Assembly (NCBI GenBank): GCA_949825045.1
Contig: OX463818.1
Coordinates: 34,736,906 to 34,800,905, forward strand
Direction of reading: 5' to 3'
DNA length: 64,000 bases
From: Argyresthia goedartella
Lineage: Eukaryota; Arthropoda; Insecta; Lepidoptera; Argyresthiidae
How positions within the stretch are numbered: position 1 is the first letter of the stretch; every line of letters starts with the position of its first letter. Positions 1 through 13,500 of this stretch are shown piece after piece. The notes beneath the pieces are model-generated. The model made no database searches. It had not been told where the DNA came from and saw only the letters and a list, made by a program, of their open reading frames with translations. The position numbers and the translations under genes are program-made.

Positions 1-682
1 GTTACGATCAGCATAATGTTAAACAACTTGGTAAAAACTCATTTCTTATCTGAAAAATTACACATTATGAATAATGTGTATTTTTTCTACATATTATGAC
101 ATTCAAATTTCGAACGCCGACGCCCGCCTGCTTGCCGGCCCTAGTTTGTCTGTGAAGTTGGTACTGACATTCAAATTTCGAACGCCGACGCCCGCCTGCG
201 TGAAGTTGGTGCTACAAAACAAGCTAAACAACTGCAGAGCCACAATGCCGGTCAAACATGCGGTTCCTGAACACATCAAAGAGAGTTTATGATATGTGTG
301 TAGATAAATTTAAGTATTAATGCCCTCCATTATGTACAGTTACATACACTAGTTTATCTACACACATATCATAAGCTCTCTTTGATGTGTTCAGGAACCA
401 CATGTTCGTCCGGCATGGTGGCATTGATTATTCCTTTGCACTTGTTTAGCTTGTTCAGTAGTACCAATTTCACAAACAAAGTAGGGGGCGGCAAGCAGGC
501 GGGCGTCGGCGTTCGATATTTGAATGTCATAATATGTAGAAAAATTACACATTATGGTCATTATGTGTAATTTTTCAGATAAGAAATGAGTTTTTACCAA
601 GTAGTTTAACATTATGCTGATCGTAACGTGCGGTTTTTGTACGCAGTAAAGAGGGTTTATGATACGTGTGTGTGTAGATAAA
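1..682. repeat. Two copies of one MITE in opposite orientation, forming a ~630-bp palindrome
   Basis: Copy A (1-307, cut by the window edge) and copy B (354-682) are inverted relative to each other. The first 14 bases recur as reverse complement at about 613-627. Each unit ends in a terminal repeat beginning TTATCTACACAC. An internal 40-bp segment starting CATTCAAATTTCGAACGCCG is tandemly doubled in copy A. A third copy is at 30972-31330. No coding capacity. Confidence 0.75.
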
Positions 683-689
683 ATATTTT

Positions 690-890
690 ATAAGTATTTA
701 ATTTATTCCTAGGCATTTTAGTTATAGTATTTATTGTGCCCTGCCTACCCTTTTATGATACCAATTTCTGTAATGCCTTGGTTTGCTGGAAGAAATCTCT
801 TTTTAGAGATAAGCTCGCTTTGTACATACATTTTCTTTTAATGTAACTTTTTAAATATTTGTGTGCAATAAAGAATTATGAAAAAAATAT
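690..890 (+). repeat. LINE 3'-UTR remnant
   Basis: The core GGTTTGCTGGAAGAAATCTC followed by AGAGATAAGCTCGCTTT recurs at 8575-8620 (inverted), 9355-9405, 16545-16570 and 51640-51670 (inverted). It is the non-coding tail of one LINE family. Confidence 0.6.
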
Positions 891-1370
891 ATGATTATGA
901 TATGATTAGAAAACGTCATTTCTGCCTCTTCTCTACATTGGACCACTGTGGGAAAAGCAGAGAGCGGCCTTAGCCGCTCTCTGCTTACTGGTACTAAGTA
1001 CTGGATCTTAATCCAGTACTTCGGACCGACATATATTGGCATAGATATTTCAATAGCGCTGACTTTTTTATCAGCTCATTTTTAACATAGTTTTTGAACC
1101 TCTTTTCAGGAAGGATCAATGATTCCTGTGGTATTTTATTGTAGAAGCGAGTACAGTGCCCCATGAATGATGTGCCTACTTTACTTAGTCTAAATATAAC
1201 CTATTTCTATTTCTAGTTTTAATTGCATGTCTATCCCCTACAGCTTTAAATAAAGCTACGTTTTTTCTTACATGCATGATATTCTCGTATATATATATTG
1301 GCAGGTAACCGTAAGTATATTAATTTCTTTGATTTTTTCTCTAAATGATTCCCTAGCATCTAATTGACGT
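890..1370 (-). mobile_element. LINE 3' fragment (reverse transcriptase C-terminus)
   Basis: On the minus strand, 1030-1170 reads GHCTRFYNKIPQESLIL and on to KNELIKKSA, the usual end of a Jockey/CR1-type ORF2. The 900-955 tail resembles other LINE 3' tails at 29285 and 58200. Confidence 0.6.
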
Positions 1371-1456
1371 TATATATGACTTATGTTATGAATAAATACA
1401 GTAGTGACACACATAAGATAGGGATTAGAAATTTTGACTTTGAATCGAGTGCTCAC

Positions 1457-1564
1457 CTGAATTTTGACGTGTACGTAATGGTCGCCGTACCCGAGTTGGT
1501 TGACTCTCTTCATGCCCTTCTGCGAGAGGCGGACGACGGTGTGCGAGGATGTGCCGGGCATTAT
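1457..1564 (-). CDS. l(2)tid: l(2)tid exon 8 (last exon seen)
   Basis: Thirty-six codons, phase 0 at both ends, acceptor TTGCAG and donor GTGAGC. The exon contains [20 protein letters not shown] followed by [13 protein letters not shown], the conserved GYGDHY segment of DnaJ C-terminal domain II. The strong donor shows that coding continues to the left of the window. Confidence 0.92.
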
Positions 1565-4500
1565 CTGCAAGAGGCATATCGTCAAGGCCCGTCTCGTACT
1601 GGCTAGCAGAGGCGATGTTAATATATATATATTATTAAATGTGAACTACCCTTAATTTTTGTTGGTTTGAAAAGGCCGCATAGGTAGCACTGTGGTCACT
1701 TTCAGATTCAACGGACGCCTACTTAGTTGCAAGTGGCAAGGACTTGTTGGGGCCACAAAGGAAAGAAGCTCCCTGCGGTTTCGCATATCATAATATTTAT
1801 GACATACACTGGCCATACACCGGCGTATTGTCTAGTCTGCCACTGCGGGTAAATGATAAGTTATTGTCACTTACAATGTTTTGTATGCATACCACGCGTA
1901 TATATATAAATAAATAAATATTAAGAGAATCTTACAAAAATCTTTTGGCTTGTTTTATGAGTACTAGACGACGATATATTTAATGGAGATAAATACTTAA
2001 GTAAATACATAGAAAACATCCAAGACTAAGAAACAAATTCATATTGATGCTCATCACACAAATATTTTCCTTACCGGGATTCGAACCCAAGACCGATTTG
2101 TAGGCAGGTACCCGCTAGGCAAATTTATATTTACTATAGTTGTTATTTGGTACAAGTAGGTACTGTAGTACCTAGCTAGTTAGATATGTATATCTAGCTG
2201 CAATACTTACCTAGGTTTCATTGCAATGTTATGCGATTTAGTAGATAAATAAATAATTAATTATAGTAGTAGTATTCTCGTGCTCCTAGTAGTATGTAAT
2301 ATACCTACTCTCTTCCAATAACCAGTAATAGGTCTATTTTTAATGATGGTCGTTGTACTCATATGTCGATCTTTATCTCCAAATATCTCGGTAACGTGAC
2401 CCTTTGGGGTAACATGTTACTTGACATTATTTGTTCGTATACGTGTCCTCTACCCATACCAATTTCATGGTGCGCCGCGATTTCGACAAAAAAAAACAGA
2501 AAGGCGGGTATACATGCCAGATCGGGTCTATGCCCTTTGGGATGAAAAACAATTTTTGGCGTGATAACGTCTTATAAATCGTTGAACACCGGCTGCACAC
2601 ACGAAAAAGCATGACTCATTGTCACGTTCCGCCTGAGCCGAGCGTACAAGCGAGAGCGCAGAACAAGCAATGGAGAGGCACGATCATCGGCCTAAGCGTT
2701 TCTTATGACGTTATCACGTAAAAGTATCGCCCGTAAACCGACTTTACACAAAAGCAATTTTTTTTATGTAACTTTTTACAGTCGTCGATATGCCAGATCG
2801 GTTCTATCCCCTTTGAGATGATGTGCAATGGCCGCCGTCTGAGCGAGCGTAATGTTAATATATTCACGCGGAAGCGACAGAGACAGGTTAAAGACCAAAT
2901 ATTCAGGCATTAATAAAAATGTTACTTAGGGCGACTTTCATCACACTTTTAACAACAGTTTGAGAACTTAGGTACAACACGGCCAAGTTACGTAGTCAAG
3001 CACGGCAAGGTTATTCGGTTTCCCACTTAACAAAGCCGTTTTGTATTTAAGTTGTGTTTAAACTGTATTTAGCGACTGTCTTATGCCTGGTGCAAGTCGG
3101 CTTTAGGCTGTAACAAAACACCTTGTTGGTTCATGGTAGATGGTATTACATAACGACCGGCGTCAGTTGGGGTCTAAAGTATTCCTCTCGAGTAATTTGC
3201 AAATTTAGCCAGTTATTCAAATACATTTTGATTGAAGGTTCCCTCCATTAAAATTGTATCCATTCATAATGAAAATATAATTAAATAAAATTTTAATAAT
3301 GTAATTTTTGTACCATTGAAAGTGTATAGATGCATTAAAATAGTTACCTGTAGTGTCTGGTCTTCGTAAACGCCTTGTATTCTAACAGTGCCGCCTAGTA
3401 ATGCTTGTGACACCGAGATCTGAAATATAAATAAGTGACTTAAGACTTTAAATCACAAAAATTTAAATCACTAGCTACCCCATATTCTATTCAAGTCAAG
3501 AATCTCGCTAATCGTATTATGCAGATAATTGTGATCCAATCGCCAAAACCCTGTACAACAGTTTCAGTTCAAAAACATTTTTTCACTCCACTGCTCGGAA
3601 ATGAGGCAACAGATGGTCAGTAATGGGGCCGCAATACAATGAATAGTTAACCAGGACTACAACAGTTGGCTTGTTTGTTATGGTTCTACCACATGTCAAC
3701 AGATGGCGCTTCATGCCGTTTGCGGTTTTACCGACATAACTTGCGTCATGCCGTCGCGTCGGTAAAAGAGTGCCAGACTTGTGCTGTCAATTGCGGTAAA
3801 TGGTGGACCAAAAAGTTTCGTTCAATGATCCAAACCTAATTTTCTAAATAAAAATATATTCTGTAAAATAATTCTATGTCCTCACAAGTCATGAAAAGCA
3901 CTATTCGATGTCTCGGCCAAAAGTGCAATAGTAGTCCTACTATTGCACTTTTACTCGCCTGCGGCTCGGCCCTCAAACTCGTCCACCCATTTCTCACTGC
4001 CCAGCTAGTACAACACCAGCTGTACTATTACCCTGAGTACTGAGTACTCCCAGAAATGTCATTGGAACAAGCCTGCGTGCGCCACTTGAGTTCAGCTCAC
4101 AACCGCCCACAGTAGCGGTCGCGGCGTTCTCCGACATATAGATATTTTCGTAGAATAAATTGAGACAAACAGGAATCATAGTATGGGTGGTAACATAGGT
4201 GTCGTAGCTAAATCGTAGAATAGGATTATTTCATGAAATAGCCAACCATTTTATGATATTGTCAATTATTTCATGAAATTATCAGAAAGGGTTGAATTTC
4301 AGGAAACCATGTCTTTTTAAAGTCATTTGTATTCAGTACTACGTGTTTTTTTTGTGTAATACATGTCGACTAAACACGAAGACAATTCGGGGGCTTCGCT
4401 GCGCTCGCCCCCTTCAGTCTGCACATTAGCTACCGCAGTGTTTTACGCTAAAATATTTCTTCGTTGAATGAAAGTTCTAATTCAACCATTGTTGACTTCA

Positions 4501-7500
4501 TCATGATATTGTCAATTCTACGATATTGTTACGACATATGCAGAACTCCTCTATAGTTTTCCGATTTTTTGCTACATTGACGTACAATACGAGGAAATTT
4601 ATCAAAAATCATTTACATTAAACTACATTTTATGTATTTATTACATTTTCTGCATCAAGCCACTAAGAGGGTATAATGGATAAATAACAAATATTTGAGT
4701 CCGACCCCTAACATTCCATATCCATTCACGAATATTTGTGAGACTGAAAAAGTAACCGAATCGATTTTAATTTCATCGAACACTATTGATTGATTGCTCA
4801 GTTGGATGCGATGCCTAATTTATACGAAACCATAAATAACCGATATAATTTTTCTTCAAAAACCCCCTTACCGATGATCATTAACGATAACAGATATGTC
4901 ACCGTAAGATAGTTAAAACCGTTTGTTGATAAACTAAAGCGTTAGTTGATCAACTATCTAGTCTTCACCTAAGCTACCGCAGTGTTTACTATATAACGGT
5001 TTTAACTGTTAGTTTATCAACTAACGCGTCATATAGTAAGCAGTACGCTTCAGTTTACTATCCGTCGATAGATGACCAACTAACGAGAAAAAAACGTTAG
5101 TTTATCAGCTAAAGGTTTTGATAATCTTACGGTAACATAAATATACCCGACAATTGGATCAGTCAATGTCTCGTCGTCAAATCATCAGCCACTCAGCATC
5201 CCACAGGTGGGCACTGGGAAGCTCGATTAGTTACATCGGTTAGCGAAAGCTATACTACACTGACGAGCTATGAAAAAGTTCCAGTGAGATAGCACCAAAT
5301 TACTCCTAAACGGGAAAGGCTAGCTTAATGACGTCGTCTGCAATATTGAAGTACATTTAACAGCGCATCAGAATATTACCAAGTAAAAACGTCAACAGTA
5401 TGTTCAAATTTTAAATTAAATGTTTTAAAAAATTGGATGGGTGTTTGTCGCCATTTTGTGGGTGGAACTTTTTCATTGCTCGTCAGTGTATAAATGACGG
5501 CATTGGTCCAACGAAGCAATCGATCAAAGGTGTTCGATAAAATTGAAACCAATGGAAGGACATTCGGAGTCACATTGGGAACCCATCCTAGTGTGGGGCC
5601 AGAAGCAACGTAAGTGGCTGTATATAAATGTAATGCTAATGTACTCACGTTGCAGTCAGTGTGCACGTCGGGCCCGTCGCGTCGGAAGTAGCTGGACTTG
5701 TCCACCTTGAAGGTGACGAACACCTCGCTGCTGCCGACACTCATGCGCACCGTCTGCCCGTCCTCCACGCCCGCCGGGACCGGCACAGTGATCTTCTTGC
5801 GTTGCACCTGATCAACAAACCAACATTGAAGCCAGTTCACAGAATGTCTAACATCCTGACTGTAGCAGACAATGTTACCTTACATGATAAGGCCTTCCTA
5901 CAGTGACCAATTGACGTTCATGGGTTCGTAAAAGAAGCGAGAACGAAGATTAAAATCCCTAGCTAGGTTAGAGAATATTTTGTGTGTTTTTTATAATAAA
6001 TTATGTATCTCTAGTTGTAAGGTATTTATAGATATGGATTTTTGTCAACTTGAAATAAAGATTATTATTATATATATATATATACAATAACTATATACAA
6101 TGGACTTATCTACTATTATATATATCTTTATTATGTATGCCTGTAGAAATACGGGAGTACTTTTGTGTTCCTGTATCACCGCAAATATCGTAGGTTAGAC
6201 CACATCCTAACATAGTCAGTTTAACTTCTGAGATTCCGAGATAATGGCTAGATGATTGTTACACACCTGACAGTGTACCCTAAAATATACATGCATATTC
6301 GATGGTACGTGAGGAGCCTTTGCAGTGGAAGTCGTAATGAGATTTCTCGTTATTTTTGTAGAGTACATATATATTGCACTTGCTGCAACTACCGTTTTTT
6401 ATAATTTTTTCAACTATAAAGAAACTTTTGACACGATCGCTGAGAGCCCGTAAGCGCTTTGCTATTATGCGATTCATGCCAAATTTTATGAAGATTCCAT
6501 CGTATTTTTTTTCCCACTTAAAAGTAGGCTATTCAGTATAAAGAGCCCCGTGGCCTAGTGAGTTTCACGCTTGCTTCCCACGCAGGTAGTGCAGGTTCGA
6601 ATCCTTGTGATAACCATGTAGAGATAAGTAATTTATCTTCAGTAGATTATACGGACGTTCCATAGGTGGTGGCAAACATCGTGAGGAAGCCTTCATTACT
6701 CCATAGCTGCAGCGATGTGCTAGCCCCCTGTCACGCGAAATAGTGTAACTGTTGAACAACTGACTAGAGGTGGGCACAATTGTGCCTCTGCCAATCAGTA
6801 TGGGAAACGGCGTGAATCTATGTGATATATTATGTTAAAACTTATAAACAGTCCTTCGTTTATCTGCAATTTTTTAATTCGTTGTGCATTAAAATGTACT
6901 CGCCCAATAAAAAGGGTTTACAAAAAACCATCCAAAACGGTCCAAGTGGACATTTAGCGATTCATGTTTAGATGTACTCGATCACAGTTCTTTATTGCAC
7001 AACTGCGCCAGAAGGAGGGTAATGTTCTTCGAGCGTATGTATTGGTAGTATGTGTGTATGACCATTCTTTAGTAAGCGCTGAAGCCCAAACGGCTAGACG
7101 GATTTTAATAAATGAGGTGTCGTTGGATTCTTCTCAGTTGTGGGAGTGACATAATCAGTGATAAGTCCATAGGTTGGAATTAAGACCGCTAAATACAGTT
7201 TCCAAAGTTATTGGTGCAGCTACTTTCATACTCTATATAAGTAACCAGGCGCATTAATAGGTTTGTATGTTGGAATTGAAAGAATAAGTAAGATTGAATG
7301 GGTTATTTGTTTTATAATAATTTAAACACACTGTAGATCCCTGCTACTAAAGATAAACATAGAAATTTTATTGGAACTGTGTAAAAATGTAATAGCTCTG
7401 CAATTTCCTAACGGCATAACATCTTAAGATAGAAAGTTACTGTTCGAATCAAAGTCTACATAATTAAAAGGTTTAATCGCACAGCAAAAAAACTGATTTT

Positions 7501-10500
7501 CACAGCAAAAAAGGATCAGCAAAATCACTTTTTATGTTTAAGTATTTTTGTTGTTCTTACATGTTCAACCTAATACGAAGCACAAAAGTGGCTTCGCTTC
7601 GCTCACCCTCTTTACCCTTCACCTAAGCTACTGCAGTATTTTGCCCTGATATTTGCTGTGAAAATCAGTATATTTGCTGTGCAAATCAGTATTTTGAGGT
7701 GCAGTTTAATATTTCCCGAATTCAAACTGAAATGGAAGCAATTACCGTACATCTTCTATCAGTGGTATGGCAAATGCTTTACTATCAGCTTTGTTACTGT
7801 CGATAAGTGGAAGACAGTAACCTTAATAGGGCGGATTGAAAACTTGTGACCGCAACGAGGGCCACTAACTTGACACCCTCCACCAACCCGCACTGAGCCA
7901 GCGTGTTCGTGGTGTTCGTGGTGTTCGTGTACCCACTCACCGACTGTCCCTTCCCCTCGCACTCGGCGCACGGGAACTTGATGAGCATGCGTGTGCCGTG
8001 GCAGTGTCGACACGTGGAGCGCATCACGAACGGACCTGCAACCAGCGAGTGAGGGATAAGCTCGCCTCTCTGTGTACGGGCTCGTAGTTCGACTTGTTGG
8101 CCACCTGATCTTGTTGCTCGTTAACTTACTCCACTTACAATACTGAATAATACAATACAACAGTCTCTATAATAATAATATTAAATAATAATACCTTGGA
8201 CACTATTTACACCCATTGATCTAGCCCCAAACTAGGATTCCCTGTATCTTGGGTACTAGACAACGATATACATACTTATATAGATAAATATTATACTTAG
8301 ATAGATAAACAAAGATGACTAGGGTTCAAACATCCATTCTCATCAAACAAATATTTGCCCCCACCGGGACTAGAACCCGGGGCCCTTGGCTTCGTAGGCA
8401 GGGTCAATGTCGACGCGGCCATTCGGGTCGTCGACTCTATCCTTGTTTTTTTTTTCGTTTCTTGTTTTTATTTTTTGGAGTTATAATGTTCAGGACTTCA
8501 TAATTCATATTTTTTTATTGCATACAAATATTTTAAAAAGTTACAGTAAAAGAAAATGCATTTACAAAGCCTAGCTTATCTCTAAAAAGAGATTTCTTCC
8601 AGCAAACCAAGGCATCATAGGAATTAGTATCATAAAAGGGTAGGCATTGCACAATAAATACTATAAAAAAAAACCTAGCAATAAATTAAATACCTATAAA
8701 ATACAGATATAAAATACAAAATAATTACCGATATATACTACATAAACTATACACATAATAATATAAATACAATATCTTTAACGAAAGAGAGAGGTAGTGC
8801 TCTTTAATATGTTTCTTAAAAGAGAAAAGAGTGGGACTGTCTCTTACAGGACTTCCTTTTGGCAAAGGCCTCTCAAGCCTCTAACTAACTCATCTTACCA
8901 TGAGATAATAGGCACGTGCCCACCTGACGCTACTCAGAGCTAATGAGATGACCGATGGTTGTGAGTGGCGATGAGCTCACCTCTTGAGAAGGTCTCCATG
9001 CCGCTGCCGTTGCAGTAGGTGCACTTGGCGGCCTTGGTGCCGGGCTCGCAGCGCGCACCGCGGCACTTGGGGCACGTGTCCACCACGTTCACGTGCACGT
9101 CCTTGTTGACCCCGCGAGCCGCCTCCGTGAAGCGCAGATTCACGATCAACTGGGAGAAGAATGTGTGAGATTTTAATTTGTGCAACATTTTGGAGGAATG
9201 TCTTGAACTTAGATGTCAACCTTTAGGTTCCACTAAGCATGACCCACCCCTTCAGCCTGATATTTTTTAGTGGCAGTCCACAATTGAATGGTTTGCCGTG
9301 GATAGTTTGTCTTATCGGAGTAATCCCCTGCTCAGCAATTAACCTTTCTCATCCTTACTTGGTTTGCTGGAACAGATCTCTATCTATAGATAAGCTTGCT
9401 TACGTACACTATTTTCAGAGGACAGAAATGACACTCTGGGTGTAATAATAAATAAGTAATTTATTTGCAAAGAAAAGTTTTAAAAGGTTTTAATATCATT
9501 ATACAAATAGAACGCCTCAGTCAGTTATTAAATTGTAGCATGCAAATTTTTGATGTTTAAACGAGGGCGACACTGAAATTGTTTAGAACTGGCCACTTGT
9601 AAACAATATAATAAAATAAATAGTTTAAATTTAGAAAATTTTATTTTTTGCCAATATTATTGAATATGTATTTTATTCATTTGTCATTTGCTTTACGATT
9701 TGGCGGCAAATTGAAAATTGTCTGTGTCACGTCAGCATGAATTTATGTAACATCAGCATGACAAAATTTTCGTGCAATGATTTTTTATGACTTTCGATGT
9801 CATTTAAGTCAACAAGGAAGTTATTATAGATTTCAATTGACCTTTCACGATGAAGTCCCATCTCGTGCCACTGTTTACAACTGGTTTAATGAGTTTAAAC
9901 GTGGTCGCACTAATCTCAGCGATGATCTGCGTGAGGGACGGCCTTCTACGGCGACGACTGAAGATTGTGCGGCATATGATAGAGACTGACAAAAGAGTGA
10001 AGTATCTGCAGATTCGGGCAAGTTTAGGCATCGGTATGAGCCAAGTGCACAAAATCCTCCATGAACATTTAGCAGTCGGTGGATACCTCATGATTTGACC
10101 GCGGCAAAAAACTCCGTCGAGTTGATTGGTGCCGTGAAGTGGTTCAAAGATTTAACGGAGGTGAGTCAAATGCTGTGTTCGACATACTTACGGATGACGA
10201 ATGCTGGATTTACTGTTATGATCCCGAAAACAAAAGACAGTCTGCTCAGTGGGTGTTCCTTTCCGAGGAGTTTCCGACTAAAGTGAAGAGAGGTCGAAGC
10301 GTGTGAAAAAAGATGGTGGCCTCGTTCTTCGGAAGGACCGGTCATTACGCGACAGTTGTTTTAAGAATCGAAAAACAGTTACTGCAGAATGGTACACTAA
10401 CAATTGTTTGCCGCTTGTCTTGAAAAAAATTCGGGAGAAACGACCTCGCATTAGGATCCTCCTTCACCACGACAACGTCTCGTCGCACACCGCCAGGCGA

Positions 10501-13500
10501 ACGATCGACTATTCGGCGACGTCAGACGTGGAATTGCTAGGTCACACGCCATATAGCCCCGACAAGGTGCGATTTTTATTTAATCCCGAAAATAAAATAA
10601 AAACTTCGAGGAAAACGTTTTATGGACGCCGAGGAAGCAGTGCCTGCGTTTCAAAAGGCCGTCGAAGAGACCCCTAAAGACTAGTGGGCAAAGTGCTTTT
10701 CTCGGTGGTTCCATCGGATGCAGAGATGTATTAACGTGAATGGACACTATTTTGAAAAGATATAATAAAACGAATAACTTGCTAGTGTGCTCAGTTGTTG
10801 GTTTTCTACGAATTTACAGTTTTACCCTAGAAGTCATCAAAACATAAAGAACAACAAAAGACAAGGCCGGTTTCACCTACTTTTAAAGTTAAGAAATTCG
10901 TCAACAGAGTAATAACAGTTTTGCAGAAGCCAATGGAATAATTTACGTTTAAAAGTATTGAACGGCAACGACTTTATATCATCCTGTATTTTGTTATTAA
11001 CAGTTACACATATTGCTGAACAGTTTTTTAAATACAGTGTGTAATTAAACTGCCAATGCGGTGTCATCCACATACGTCATGACAGATATGAACGGTTTTT
11101 ATTCTAGCAATTTTGTCTCGCAGAGATGTTGGAAAAGAACAGAACGACGTCGCAACGACGAGAAAGCAGCAAGATTGGGATGGCTTATGAGCGCAGGAGC
11201 CATGAGGTCCACACCAAAAAAATCTCGCAGTAGCAGCAGCAGCAGTAAAAGTATAAAAAGAAAAGACAGCATCTGAACAAAAATAGTATAGTTAATAAAA
11301 AAATAATATTTAAAAAAAAAAAAAAAAAAAAAAATTTATTAAGGAAAGGAAACTCCATGGACACAGGACCTACCTCCATTACAGGAATGTCAGGCGTGGT
11401 TAATGTTTAATGCCGTTGACAAACAACAACCTGATAAATAATAATGCACCAAGTTAAAAACTTAAAAAACGGGCTTCAAGTTCAAGTCCTACCTCTTCCT
11501 CCCAGGTCGGGATTCAAATGTCTAGGTACACGAAAAGTCCTCATCAAAATTTTGCTAAAGGGAACCATTTATTTGTTTTGTCGACTTGTGTACGGGACTA
11601 ACTCTGAAGTATGAGCTACCAATCAAAACAAGAATCATCAAAATCGATTCATAATTGACGGAATGACCGCGTAACAAACATTAAAAAAAACAGTAGAATC
11701 GAGAACCTCCCCCTTTTTAAAGACGGTTGAAAAATACGATTTCATAAGAAATTCCGAATCCACAAAGGAACAAGAGAAAACTGGGAAACAGAAACGAACG
11801 AACCGGCGACAACGTGCTTTACGATGCTCAAGGAGAGAAAGTGCAAAACTAGCAGAAGCTGTTTTTTTCATTACGAACAGCAACTATAAAAATAATAATA
11901 ATAATAATAATAGTAACAAACAAGACAAATCAATTGCCTTGGGGCTATAGGCCAGCATGTTCCAAGCGCAAAAAATAAGATGATGGAAAGTTCTGAAAAA
12001 GTGCTGAGGAAAATACCAACAATTAAAAATAAGACTAGTAATTTATTCTGACAGTCAAGCAGCTTTAAAGGTGCGAAGGCAGCCGATGAATAAATCTGCA
12101 ATAGTTAAAGAATGTTAGACAAGTCTTAACTCCGTAGAAAGGACATCAGATATCATTATCGCATAGGTCCCTGGGTTAAGGAAAAATCGGATAAGTTAGC
12201 CAACTAATCCGATTACTAGCCAGTACTGACGATAGCGAGCGCTTAATTGGCCAGGACCCAGCCTACCTAAATCCGCGACAGCCACCAAGAATATCTTCGA
12301 TATGATAACTAGGAGAGACACAGACTTAGAATGAAAGAACACCAGACTGTAGACAGTTGTTTATCTCAAGAAAGTACCCCAAAAATGCAAAGTATTTACT
12401 TAATCTTAGTAGGAACAATTTAGCAACACTGGTAGGTGTGCTCACAGGTCACTGTTAACTAAATAAATATCTATCATAGTTAAAGCACAGTCTGTGGTTA
12501 AAGCTTGTACCAAATCCCTCATTTCCTCATTGTGGCCTGGAGCAAACTAGACAGCACTTCTTCGGAAATACATAATTTATTCAAACATAAGATAGTGTAT
12601 GCCACACTAGTGATGGATAGCATTGAAGACTTGTCAAACTTAAAGTTAAGCGACATTCTAGAATGTATTAGAAGAACAAGATTTGCGCAGGGACATCTGT
12701 TGAATCAACAGTAACCAGTGCCCAAACACTGGGAATTGGGTGAAATAGTCACAACAGAGGACCAATCACCCGCCTGTGCTTCAGCGGCGGCCACCTCACT
12801 ATCTATCTATTCAGGTATATTTAAAAGGATGAAACATTCAAGACACAAAGTTTTTTTGTCTAATCTTACCTCAGCAAGACCACTAACTTGTCAGGCAGAG
12901 CCTCTTTGCCCCTACACCAGAGACGTGCATAATGGCCCATTCAAGATGTGTTCCATTCTCATAACAATAAATTAAAGTACAACAATCATAAAAAAACTTA
13001 CCTCTTGTGCAGCCCCAAAACCAAACTGGCTTTCAGCGAAATCACTGAAGGTGTCTGCTTTGAACCCAGCATCACCAAAGATCTTCCGGAACAATTCCTC
13101 AGGGTCTATAGTGGATTTGTACTGCCATTGGTGAGTGAAGCCTTCTGGACCGCCCGGGCCACCCATGCCTCCCATCTGGTCTGAGGTGGTGCCGTATGTG
13201 TCATATTGCTTGCGCTTGTTCTCATCGGACAGGATCTGGAATGTAAAAAGATATTGATATTAGATTTACTGGACTTGTGATGTCACAGGAGGCTCATCAA
13301 AAGCAAGATTTAGTGGGCTTTCTTGAGTATCAGATATGTGATGGACCTAAGCTAGCAGTTCACAAATCAAAAATACAGTTTTAAATCAGATTCAGATTTA
13401 TCATTTTTATTTTAGAGTTCACTAAAGAGCAAGGAACTATACCTTGACATGATAAAATCCATAAAACTTGATTCAAATCTTGTAATCTTTTAAATATTAT

